DNA of 64,000 nucleotides. Origin: Odoribacter lunatus. Lineage in GTDB: Bacteria; Bacteroidota; Bacteroidia; Bacteroidales; Marinifilaceae. The notes beneath the pieces were generated by a model, which worked only from the letters and a program-made list of their open reading frames with translations, was not told the DNA's origin and made no database searches. Both the position numbers and the translations under genes were made by a program. The stretch lies in contig NZ_CALPCZ010000003.1 in the NCBI RefSeq assembly GCF_943193135.1, positions 62,001 through 126,000 of the forward strand, in the 5' to 3' direction. Below are positions 42,639 to 51,605 of the stretch, piece by piece; the stretch's first letter is position 1, and each line of letters opens with the position of its first letter.

Positions 42639-44807
42639 TTATTGTTCCAGCATGGAGTCGTGCCGGTTTACTTTCATGATGCCCGGCAGGTGTTTCAGCC
42701 GGGATATGAGTTGGGACAAATGTTCCGTGTTGTCGATGAGCACCGTGATTTTTCCTTCAAAAATACCTCCGGAAGAGTTGATGGAAACGGCGCGCATGGT
42801 GACGCGTGGATCTTTGGTGATCAGTTCCGTAATTTTGTTCACGATTCCGATTTCGTCTTTTCCCACGATACTGACAACGGTCTGATAGGAGGCGGCACCT
42901 TCGTTGGTCCATTGGGTGTTTACAATCCGGTAGGGATAACGTTTTTGCAGGTCCAATGCGTTTTTACACTGACGCCGGTGTACTTTGATGCCTTCGCCGA
43001 TGGACACGAAACCGATGATGTCGTCACCGTACACGGGGTTGCAGCATCGGGCGAATTTGTAATCTACGTTGTCTACGTTCTTGTCAATAAGCAATACATC
43101 TTCGCCTATCTTTTTCGGATGGGTGATCCGGATGTCTTTCGGAAGATTTTCCGGTATAGCTGTTTTTTCTTCTTCTTTTGTCTGGGTCAGAATCTCTTTG
43201 ATTTCCGCGGGCTCGTGTTTGCCTTCCGCTATCGCCTGGTAGAGGTCCAGCGCGAATTTGTATTTATAGTAGTGCATCAGCCGGCGGGTAATATCGTCGG
43301 TGAATTCTATTTTCCAGTTTTTCAGTCGCCGGCTCAGCAGCTCCTTGCCCAAATCGGCCTGGTGATTGACGTTTTCATTGAGGAACTGTCTGATTTTGTT
43401 GCGGGCTTTGGAGGTAACGGCAAAGTTCAGCCAGTCGGCCTTGGGCTGCTGGCTGGCAGCCGTCAGGACCGAAATCTGGTCGCCGTTGCGGAGTTTGTAG
43501 CGCAGCGTTTCGTTCCGCTGGTTGACTTTTCCCCCCATGCAATGATCGCCGATATTGCTGTGGATGGCATAGGCGAAGTCGAGCAGCGTGGCGCCTGCCG
43601 GCAAGGTCATCAGGTCTCCTTTGGGGGTGAAGACGTGCACTTCCTTGTCCTGTAAATCCAGTTTCAGGTCGTCGAGCAGGTTGATGGCGCTTTCCTCGGA
43701 GCTTTCCAGCACTTCGCGCAGTTCGTTCAGCCAGCTTTCGATGACGTGGTCGGAGGTGCCCCCTTTGTATCGCCAGTGGGCGGCGAATCCTTTTTCCGCA
43801 ATTTCATCCATCCGCTCCGTCCGGATCTGCACTTCCACCCAGCGATTGCCCGGTCCCAAAACGGTGGTCTGCAGCGATTCGTAGCCGTTGGACTTGGGGA
43901 CGGAAATCCAGTCCCGCAGCCGCTGGGGGTTGGGGGTGTATTTGTCGGTAACGATGGAATACACTTTCCAGCAGTCGGGTTTTTCGTTTTCTCCGGTGCT
44001 GTCGATGATAAAGCGCACGGCGAAGATGTCGTATATTTCTTCAAATTCCACCTGGTTTTTTCGCATTTTGTTCAGGATGGAAGCGATGGTTTTCGTCCGG
44101 TATTTGGATTTGAACCGAATACCTTTTTTATTGAGTTCATCGACGATGGGTGCAATGAATTCGGCGATATATCTTTCGCGGGCGTCTTTGGTGTCATTCA
44201 GCTTGCGGGATATTTCGGCATATATGCGCGGATTGGAATAACGGAGCGCCCGGTCTTCCATTTCCGATTTGATGTTGTACAGTCCCAGACGGTGGGCGAA
44301 AGGGATATAAATATAGTTGGTCTCTTGCGCCAGTTTTTTCTGTTCCGCTTCGCTCAATTGGTCGGCAGTACGGAGGGCGTGAAGTTTTTCGGCCAGAAAG
44401 ATGAGCTGTACCCGGATGTCTTCGGCAAAGCTCAGCAGCAGTTTGCGGAAGTTTTCGGAATCCACGATCTTGCGTGTGGCGTATATCTTGCTGATTTCCT
44501 TTAAGCCGTGAAGTATTTGGGCTACTTTTTCGCCGAAATCCGTCCGGATGTCTTCAATGGAAATGGCGTCTTCTTCCGCTTTTTTGTGCAGCAGGGCGCA
44601 GAACAGGGAGGTTTTTCCCAGCCCGATTTCCGTGGTGACAATGAGTGCCGTATCAAGGATTTTATCCATGTTTTCTTCGTTCCGGGCAGCGATGGTGCAT
44701 GCTTTTTGGAAAAGGGCTATATCTTCGGTGGTCAGAAGGTTCCGGCAGGATTTTTGGAGGTTCCGGTATTTTTCGTCTGGAGAGGTGTGTATAGCCGTTG
44801 TCGTCAT
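42639..44807 (-). CDS. relA: RelA/SpoT-family (p)ppGpp synthetase
   Basis: This is a 722-residue protein with the usual four parts: N-terminal HD-type domain (~20-190), synthetase (~220-370), TGS (~395-455) and C-terminal ACT (~650-720). The synthetase motifs are intact: SKYRTKTIASILNKM, VRFIID, WISVPKSNGYESLQT, VEVQIRTERM. In the hydrolase part the usual H-D pair is replaced (ALLHKKAEEDAISIEDIRTD), so it probably makes but does not degrade (p)ppGpp. It would answer to starvation at the ribosome. Confidence 0.94.
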   Translation of the reverse strand: MTTTAIHTSPDEKYRNLQKSCRNLLTTEDIALFQKACTIAARNEENMDKILDTALIVTTEIGLGKTSLFCALLHKKAEEDAISIEDIRTDFGEKVAQILHGLKEISKIYATRKIVDSENFRKLLLSFAEDIRVQLIFLAEKLHALRTADQLSEAEQKKLAQETNYIYIPFAHRLGLYNIKSEMEDRALRYSNPRIYAEISRKLNDTKDARERYIAEFIAPIVDELNKKGIRFKSKYRTKTIASILNKMRKNQVEFEEIYDIFAVRFIIDSTGENEKPDCWKVYSIVTDKYTPNPQRLRDWISVPKSNGYESLQTTVLGPGNRWVEVQIRTERMDEIAEKGFAAHWRYKGGTSDHVIESWLNELREVLESSEESAINLLDDLKLDLQDKEVHVFTPKGDLMTLPAGATLLDFAYAIHSNIGDHCMGGKVNQRNETLRYKLRNGDQISVLTAASQQPKADWLNFAVTSKARNKIRQFLNENVNHQADLGKELLSRRLKNWKIEFTDDITRRLMHYYKYKFALDLYQAIAEGKHEPAEIKEILTQTKEEEKTAIPENLPKDIRITHPKKIGEDVLLIDKNVDNVDYKFARCCNPVYGDDIIGFVSIGEGIKVHRRQCKNALDLQKRYPYRIVNTQWTNEGAASYQTVVSIVGKDEIGIVNKITELITKDPRVTMRAVSINSSGGIFEGKITVLIDNTEHLSQLISRLKHLPGIMKVNRHDSMLEQ

Positions 44808-44896
44808 GGTGTGGCGTTTAAGGTGTAACTATTTTTCCGTTTTTGACTTCATGCAAAAATAGGCAATTCTTTTTAAGAATATTGGCGGGGAAATTC

Positions 44897-44904
44897 TATT
44901 TTTG
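44897..44904 (+). promoter_or_regulatory. Promoter of the 1459-residue protein gene
   Basis: TATTTTTG matches the -7 box, 60 bp before ATG 44965. The relA promoter must lie in the same 157-bp divergent gap. Confidence 0.5.
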
Positions 44905-44964
44905 TAAAGTTTATTGAAAAATTAGGAACCGGGTCCTGACTGATCCGGAAAAGATTCGGATGAT

Positions 44965-47900
44965 ATGGTGCGTATAGCGTTATTTTGGGGATTGCTGTGT
45001 TTTTCTCTTGCGGGGAATGCCCAGGAAGACAAATTGTTGAAAGAGCAGATTGAAACTCTTTTTAAGGATGTGCGTTCGTCGGAGCGAAAAGTGCTGGTAA
45101 GTGAGTGTATGGATACGTGGACTTCTTCTTTTCTTTCCCAGGAGGAAAAAGACAGAGTGAGTCACGTATTCAAGGAGCTTGAGGTAATGCGTATGGTTCC
45201 GGCGTCGGACATGAAGAATTTTGCAGAGTGTGTGAATCATTTCCGGCGATTGGAGGAAAAAGAGAATCTGCATGTCTGGCTGGGTGCGTTGAAGAAGCTC
45301 GTATTCGTGAAAGACCGGCGCAAAAACAATGTAAAGAATTATCTGGCTTTTACGCGTAATTTTATTGTGAACGGGGTGCTTTACGAAGGGGGAAGCCACA
45401 GCTGGATAGTGAAAGGGGGAAGCCGTTGGAATCCGGGAAAGGTGGTGTATGTGACGTTCGAGGATGCGACATTGATGTGCCGGACACCCAAGGATTCTAT
45501 TTTTATCTATGGTACCCAGGTGAATCATGAGTTGCAGTCTCATGTCTTGAAAGGCCAAGGGGGGCGGGTGTATTGGCGGTCGGAGGATACGCTTTATGCG
45601 GAGTTGTCCCGCTATGGTGTAGATATGACAGCGTCCGACTATGGTGCGGATTCGGTTTCTTTTGTGTATGCTCGGCAATACAACCGTCCTCTTGTAGGAA
45701 TGTTAAAGGACAATGCCTTGAAATACAAGACCGTGAAACAGGAAGAGCGTTTTCCGCAGTTCATTTCGTATGATACGGATATAAAAATTGATTCGCTGTT
45801 CCCCAGCATTTCTTTTCAAGGTGGGGTGCAGTATGACGGCATGAAACTGTCAGGTTTCGGCGACAAGGAGCTGCCGGCGTGCGTGCATATTTCCCCGAAT
45901 GACACGACCCACATGTATGTGTATGCCACTCGTTTTTCGATAGATACGGCACGGGTGGTGGCGGGCGTTTCCCGGATGGTTCTGCCTTTGGCTTCCGGCC
46001 GTTTTTTTCATCCCAATGTGAGTTTCTCTTATACCCGGAAGGACCATACGGTGACGGTGAAGCGTATTTCGGAGCAGAGTCAGCACCTGCCATTCCGCGA
46101 TGACTATCATCAGATATTGTTCAGTGTGGAACAGTTGATTTGGCCGGTAGACAGCAGTTGTGTGATGATGTGCATGAATAGTCGTTCCGGTATGTTCAAA
46201 GCGGAGGTGGAGTCGCTGGATTTTTTTAATGATATTCTTTACGATCAGATGCAGGGAATCGATGAGATACATCCGCTTAACGGTCTTCATAAGGCATCGG
46301 TAATTTTGGGTACGAATACTTTTTCGATAAGCGATTATGCCGGGATTATGAAAAAGCCGATGGATCAATTGAGAAAGCAGATTATTTCTCTTTCGTATGA
46401 TGATTTTCTGGATTTTGACGAGGCGCGTGATGAAGTGACGTTGAAAGAGCGTCTGTTTCATTATACCAACGCTCGTGTCGGGAGGCAGGATTACGACAAT
46501 ATCCGGTTTGCTTCTTTGCCGAAAGATTCCCGTACAAATGCCGTGCTGGACTTAAGGAACTATCAGTTGAAAATCTACGGGGTGGAAAAGTTTACCATCA
46601 GCGAAGCCAAAGATGTGTATGTAGAGCCTTCGGATAAATCGGTGATTATGCTGAAAAACAGGGACATGGAATTTAACGGGAAGTTGAAGGCGGGTATGTT
46701 CGATATGTTCGGGAACAAGCTTTATTTCTCCTATGACAAGTATACAATCGGGCTGACACAGGTGGATTCGACGGGGATGTATATGGCGGATAAGACAACG
46801 GGCAAGCGGGGGCGTCGGGTGAATTCCCTGATACGGGATGTGACCGGAGATATCGAAATCGATAAGCCGAATAATAAATCGGGTAAGAAAGATGTGCCGG
46901 GGTATCCGATTTTTCATTCTACTAAGGAATCGTATGTCTATTTTGACGCACCGTCAATCTGTAATGGGGTGTATAAGAAAGAGAAGTTTTATTTTGTCAT
47001 AAAGCCTTATACGCTGAAAAATATCAACGATTCGGATAAGTTCCGGTATGCTTTCGGCGGTACGCTGGTTTCCAATATTGTACCGGATATTTCCGATACA
47101 TTGAGACTACTGGCGGATAATTCGTTGGGGATGAAGTACCAGACGCCGGAGAATGGGTTGGAGCTGTATGAAAGGGGAAATCTGAAAAACCGGATAGAGT
47201 TAAGCCAGAAAGGATTTGTTGCCGACGGGAAGGTGGAGTTGAACGGCAGTAATTTTCAGTCGGAATCCATTTTGATGATGCCTGATTCGATGGTGACTGT
47301 GACGCCTTTTCTGACAGTAAATGGATTAGAAGGCCGACGCCCCGAAGCAAAAGGTGAGCAGGTAAAAATCATGTATCTGAAAAATCAGGGGAATATGTTG
47401 GCAACATCGACTAAACAGCCGTTTTCCGTGTATGACGGGCGTATACGGCACGAAGGGACGCTGATGGTATATGAGGATTTGATGGATGCTGCTGGTAAGT
47501 TGGAATTGAAGGGGGCGCGTTTGACTTCCAATCTATTTCATTTTGAGCCTAATAATGTTTTGTCCGACCAGACTGATTTGCATTTGAGTTCTTTCGCCAA
47601 CAAGAATATACAATTGAATACTGCCAATGTTCAGGCGAATATCGATTTGATTCATAACAAAGGCCGGTTTATGAACAATGCCGATGCCAATATGGCGGAT
47701 TTCCCGTCCAACCGATACCGCTGTTCGTTTAAGAGTTTCACATGGTATATGAATGAGGCTTATCTAAATATCGGTATAGAGGATGAAGAAGAGTTACAGC
47801 GCATCTGGCGTATTGAGGACATGATGCGTATGCCCGAAAAGGGAAAGAACCTGTTTGTCTCGACCGACAGAGCCTGTGATTCGCTTTCCTTCATGGCTCC

Positions 47901-49344
47901 ATTGGCGCGGTATAACCTGAATACGGGCGATATACACTGTCAGTGGGTAAACCATATTGACCTGGCCAACGGGCGTTTTTATCCGGATTTGGGAAAAATC
48001 AATATAAACGGTGTGGGAGATATCGAGGAGTTTAAAAACGGTTTGTTTGTATGCGACCGGGATAGCCGGAGCAAGCAACTGACCCAAGTGGGGTTGAAAG
48101 TGAAAGGGCGTTTTGCGTTCAGCGGAAGCGGTGATTACGATTATATCAATCAGGATAAGCAGAGAAGTGTGATTCATTTTACGGAGATAGGGGTGGATAC
48201 GTCGCGGAATGTCTATGCCAAAGTAGATATGAAACCCGAAGCGAAATTTGATTTGAACAAAGGAATCACGTATAAAGGCAATATCTATCTTTATTCCCGG
48301 CAGAAGAATCTGTTCTTTAACGGATATGTCCGGCTCACGGCAGACGATACGTATCTGAAACATTCCTGGCTGAAAGTAAAGACTTACTTTTCGGCACAGG
48401 ATATACGGGTGCCGGTGGGTGTGGAGAACCAGGATGACAAGGGAAAACATATTTATAATGGGGTGTTCCTGAATGTGGATAAAACGGTGAAGCCTTATGC
48501 CTCTTTTCTGAGCAACCGCATTTTCTATAATGACGAACTGGTGCTGGGCGGCCGCGGCGAGTTGGTATGGCTTGAAAAAGAGAAGAAATACCAGATCCGG
48601 GATACGTCGATGGATTCGTATTACCATATGTGTTATACACCTGATCAGAATACGGTTTTGGGTTTCGGTAAACTCGGTATGGAAATGGAGATTCCCGGCA
48701 TCCGGCAATGGGCGGTGGGGAATATCTCTTACAATCTGAAAGAAGAGGCGTTTAAGGCGGAAAATATGTTGTATGCGTTGGATTTTGTATTGTTAAACAA
48801 GATGGAAAGCGTGATGCTTCGGGACTTTGCAGATAAGAAACTGCGTACGATTACCCCCGATGCTTCGTTGGTTGCCAAGGTGACGGCATTGTATGGGAAA
48901 GGATTGGCACCATTGGCGATGAAACAGTTAGGCAAGAACAGCAATAATATTCCGGATTCGTTGAGCCGTTTTCTCGTGCTGGATTCGCTGGAGATGAACT
49001 GGGATCCGCAAAAACGTTCGTATATTGCGAACGGAAAGGCGCTGGTACGTACGTTGTTGCAGCGTCCTGTGGAAGAGGAGTACAATGTGGCGATGGAATT
49101 GGTACGGCGGCGCGCGGGAAACCAGCTTTATCTGTATATTTACAACGATGAGAAATGGTATTATTTCGAGTATCTGGACAAATCGCTCTTCACGCTTTCG
49201 TCCAATGCAGAATATAACGATATCCTCCGGAATGAGAAGGCGGACAAGAAGGTGATACAGAATAAGGAGAAACAGACGTTGTATACAATTACCCTGTGTC
49301 CGGACTCGAAGAAAACCCGTTTCTTGAAACGGGTCGGCTTGTAA
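44965..49344 (+). CDS. Very large secreted protein of unknown function
   Basis: This is a 1459-residue protein with a signal peptide (IALFWGLLCFSLAGNAQ). A helical N-terminal part (~20-120) is followed by a long beta-rich body with many short strands ending in Asp/Gly turns, for example VNGVLYEGGSHSWIVKGGSR, YISFDAPSI-like segments and ELKGARLTSNLFHFEPNNVL. The body suggests a long beta-solenoid or LptD/AsmA-like sheet. There is no membrane anchor or sorting signal at the C-terminus. Its size and position next to housekeeping genes suggest a conserved periplasmic or outer-membrane role in this lineage. No family recognised. Confidence 0.85.
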   Translation: MVRIALFWGLLCFSLAGNAQEDKLLKEQIETLFKDVRSSERKVLVSECMDTWTSSFLSQEEKDRVSHVFKELEVMRMVPASDMKNFAECVNHFRRLEEKENLHVWLGALKKLVFVKDRRKNNVKNYLAFTRNFIVNGVLYEGGSHSWIVKGGSRWNPGKVVYVTFEDATLMCRTPKDSIFIYGTQVNHELQSHVLKGQGGRVYWRSEDTLYAELSRYGVDMTASDYGADSVSFVYARQYNRPLVGMLKDNALKYKTVKQEERFPQFISYDTDIKIDSLFPSISFQGGVQYDGMKLSGFGDKELPACVHISPNDTTHMYVYATRFSIDTARVVAGVSRMVLPLASGRFFHPNVSFSYTRKDHTVTVKRISEQSQHLPFRDDYHQILFSVEQLIWPVDSSCVMMCMNSRSGMFKAEVESLDFFNDILYDQMQGIDEIHPLNGLHKASVILGTNTFSISDYAGIMKKPMDQLRKQIISLSYDDFLDFDEARDEVTLKERLFHYTNARVGRQDYDNIRFASLPKDSRTNAVLDLRNYQLKIYGVEKFTISEAKDVYVEPSDKSVIMLKNRDMEFNGKLKAGMFDMFGNKLYFSYDKYTIGLTQVDSTGMYMADKTTGKRGRRVNSLIRDVTGDIEIDKPNNKSGKKDVPGYPIFHSTKESYVYFDAPSICNGVYKKEKFYFVIKPYTLKNINDSDKFRYAFGGTLVSNIVPDISDTLRLLADNSLGMKYQTPENGLELYERGNLKNRIELSQKGFVADGKVELNGSNFQSESILMMPDSMVTVTPFLTVNGLEGRRPEAKGEQVKIMYLKNQGNMLATSTKQPFSVYDGRIRHEGTLMVYEDLMDAAGKLELKGARLTSNLFHFEPNNVLSDQTDLHLSSFANKNIQLNTANVQANIDLIHNKGRFMNNADANMADFPSNRYRCSFKSFTWYMNEAYLNIGIEDEEELQRIWRIEDMMRMPEKGKNLFVSTDRACDSLSFMAPLARYNLNTGDIHCQWVNHIDLANGRFYPDLGKININGVGDIEEFKNGLFVCDRDSRSKQLTQVGLKVKGRFAFSGSGDYDYINQDKQRSVIHFTEIGVDTSRNVYAKVDMKPEAKFDLNKGITYKGNIYLYSRQKNLFFNGYVRLTADDTYLKHSWLKVKTYFSAQDIRVPVGVENQDDKGKHIYNGVFLNVDKTVKPYASFLSNRIFYNDELVLGGRGELVWLEKEKKYQIRDTSMDSYYHMCYTPDQNTVLGFGKLGMEMEIPGIRQWAVGNISYNLKEEAFKAENMLYALDFVLLNKMESVMLRDFADKKLRTITPDASLVAKVTALYGKGLAPLAMKQLGKNSNNIPDSLSRFLVLDSLEMNWDPQKRSYIANGKALVRTLLQRPVEEEYNVAMELVRRRAGNQLYLYIYNDEKWYYFEYLDKSLFTLSSNAEYNDILRNEKADKKVIQNKEKQTLYTITLCPDSKKTRFLKRVGL

Positions 49345-49375
49345 ACGACAGGAATGTGAATTTTGAGAATATATT

Positions 49376-50017
49376 ATGACGACCAAAGAGAGATATGAAG
49401 GATTTATCCAGTGGTTTTCGGAGCACATGCCCGTGGCAGAAAGCGAGCTAAAGTACGAAAACCCGTTTCAGTTGCTGGTGGCAGTGGTCTTGTCGGCACA
49501 GTGTACCGACAAGCGGGTGAACATGACGACTCCGGCTTTGTTTCAGCGCTTTCCGGATGCTTTTGCCATGGCGGCAGGGAGTGTGGAGGAAATCTACGAG
49601 CTGATAAAGTCTATTTCTTATCCGAATAACAAGTCCAAACATTTGTCGGCCATGGCGAAAAAACTGGTGGAAGATTTTAACGGTGTGGTGCCGGATGATA
49701 TGGATTTGCTCCAGACGCTTCCCGGTGTGGGGAGAAAAACCGCCAACGTGGTGGAGGCAGTGGCCTTCCGTAAGCCCGCCATGCCTGTCGATACCCATGT
49801 ATTCCGGGTGGCGAACCGCATCGGGCTGGTGACGGATGCCAAAACACCGCTGGAGACGGAGAAGCAGCTGGTGAAAAACATTCCGGCGGAGATTCTTTCT
49901 ACGGCTCATCACTGGCTTATCTTGCACGGACGCTATGTGTGTATGGCGCGGAAGCCCAAATGCGAGGAGTGTGGTATCCGGGCGTATTGCCGGTATGACG
50001 GGAAACGGAAAAAATAA
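49376..50017 (+). CDS. nth: Endonuclease III
   Basis: This 213-residue DNA glycosylase/AP-lyase removes oxidised pyrimidines. The helix-hairpin-helix is LLQTLPGVGRKTANVVEAVA with the catalytic Lys (~121), and the catalytic Asp lies in PVDTHVFRV (~139). A 4Fe-4S cluster is bound by CMARKPKCEECGIRAYC (spacing 6-2-5). It begins 31 bp after the large gene and 24 bp before lipA. Confidence 0.97.
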   Translation: MTTKERYEGFIQWFSEHMPVAESELKYENPFQLLVAVVLSAQCTDKRVNMTTPALFQRFPDAFAMAAGSVEEIYELIKSISYPNNKSKHLSAMAKKLVEDFNGVVPDDMDLLQTLPGVGRKTANVVEAVAFRKPAMPVDTHVFRVANRIGLVTDAKTPLETEKQLVKNIPAEILSTAHHWLILHGRYVCMARKPKCEECGIRAYCRYDGKRKK

Positions 50018-50041
50018 ATGCGATAAAAAAGTTCTGAAAAT

Positions 50042-50893
50042 ATGGGATGTAACAGCAGAAGAAAACCGGACTGGTTAAAGATAAGATTGCCCAAGGGACA
50101 GCTTTCGGTGGAGGTGTTGAATGTGGTACGGGGGCACAATTTGCATACGATTTGCACGAGTGGCATGTGTCCCAATCAGGGGGAATGCTGGGGTTGCGGA
50201 ACGGCTACATTTATGATTTGCGGGGATGTGTGTACGCGGGGGTGCCGGTTCTGCAACGTAAAGACCGGTCGTCCGGCTCCGCTGGATGCCGGAGAACCGG
50301 AGCATATTGCCGAGTCGGTACGGTTGCTGAAATTGAAACATGTCGTATTGACTTCCGTGGACAGGGACGATCTGGAGGATTTGGGTGCGGGACATTGGGT
50401 GAAGGTGATGGAGGCGGTTAAGCGGGTGAATAAGGAGGTGACGATGGAGGTTTTGATTCCGGATTTTCAGGGGAGGAAAGAGTTGATACAACAGGTTATC
50501 GACGCCCGTCCGGAGGTGATTTCCCACAATCTGGAGACAGTGCGCCGGCTCACGCCGTTGATTCGCAGTCGGGCGACTTATGAAATGTCGTTGGAGGTCG
50601 TGAGGCAAGTGGCGGAAGCGGGTGTGATTTCAAAATCGGGAATTATGCTGGGATTGGGAGAGACGAGGGAGGAGGTATTGCAGACAATGGATGATTTGCG
50701 TTCCGTGGGATGTCGGGTAATGACCATCGGGCAGTATTTGCAGCCGTCGGCGGCCAATGTGGAGGTGCAGGAATATGTCACCCCGCAGGTATTCGACGAA
50801 TACAGGCAAATCGGGCTGGAAAAAGGATTTGCGCATGTGGAGAGCGGACCATTGGTACGGTCGAGCTATCATGCGGAACGGCATATAAAATAA
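50042..50893 (+). CDS. lipA: Lipoyl synthase
   Basis: This 283-residue radical SAM enzyme inserts sulfur into octanoyl groups to make lipoyl cofactors. The auxiliary cluster motif is CTSGMCPNQGEC (spacing 4-5). The radical SAM cluster motif is CTRGCRFCNV. The C-terminal RSSYHAE supplies the Ser ligand of the auxiliary cluster. It is followed by lipB 10 bp later, the pair needed for lipoylation of dehydrogenase complexes. Confidence 0.98.
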   Translation: MGCNSRRKPDWLKIRLPKGQLSVEVLNVVRGHNLHTICTSGMCPNQGECWGCGTATFMICGDVCTRGCRFCNVKTGRPAPLDAGEPEHIAESVRLLKLKHVVLTSVDRDDLEDLGAGHWVKVMEAVKRVNKEVTMEVLIPDFQGRKELIQQVIDARPEVISHNLETVRRLTPLIRSRATYEMSLEVVRQVAEAGVISKSGIMLGLGETREEVLQTMDDLRSVGCRVMTIGQYLQPSAANVEVQEYVTPQVFDEYRQIGLEKGFAHVESGPLVRSSYHAERHIK

Positions 50894-50903
50894 AGGACTT
50901 GTC

Positions 50904-51605
50904 ATGGCAGCGGAAAGAGAAACGGAATTCAGCGATTTAGGGGTAAGGGATTACCGCGAGGTGTGGGAGCTGCAATTGCAGACGCAGGAGAAGGTGAAGC
51001 AACAAAAGATACGGGGAGAGGCGACTTCCGGGTATCTTTTTTTTGTGGAGCATTCTCCCGTATATACGTTGGGGAAAAGTGGAAAAGAGGCGAATATGCT
51101 GATGAATGCCGTGCAGTTGCGGGCGAAACATGCCGAATTTATAAAGGTGGACAGGGGTGGTGACATTACCTTTCACGGGCCGGGTCAGCTGGTGGTGTAT
51201 CCGGTGGTGGATTTGGAGAATTTCGGTATGGGGGTGAAGGAGTACGTTTGCGGACTGGAAGAGGTGGTAATTCGTACGTTGAAAAAATACGGATTGTCGG
51301 GGACACGGGTGGCCGGAGCTACCGGGGTATGGCTGGATACGGGAACCCCTTCGGAAAGGAAAATTTGTGCCATCGGGGTGAAGTGTTCCCGTTATGTGAC
51401 GATGCACGGGTTCGCTTTGAACGTAAATACCGATTTGACGTATTTCGATGCCATCCACCCCTGCGGTTTCATTGACAAGGGGGTCACTTCGCTGCAAAAA
51501 GAGCTGAAAAGGCCGGTGGACATGGAGGAGGTGAAAGCGGAAATCCTCCGCCAATTCCAGTCGGTAATGTGTATGAAAATAAATACTAATAGCATAAAAA
51601 GATGA
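50904..51605 (+). CDS. lipB: Octanoyltransferase
   Basis: This 233-residue protein moves octanoyl from acyl carrier protein to target lysines. Signatures: RGGDITFHGPGQLVVYP, then KICAIGVKCSRYVTMHGFAL with the catalytic Lys, and IHPCGF with the catalytic Cys. The TGA stop overlaps the start of the next gene (ATGA), so the hexosaminidase genes are tied to the lip operon. Confidence 0.97.
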   Translation: MAAERETEFSDLGVRDYREVWELQLQTQEKVKQQKIRGEATSGYLFFVEHSPVYTLGKSGKEANMLMNAVQLRAKHAEFIKVDRGGDITFHGPGQLVVYPVVDLENFGMGVKEYVCGLEEVVIRTLKKYGLSGTRVAGATGVWLDTGTPSERKICAIGVKCSRYVTMHGFALNVNTDLTYFDAIHPCGFIDKGVTSLQKELKRPVDMEEVKAEILRQFQSVMCMKINTNSIKR

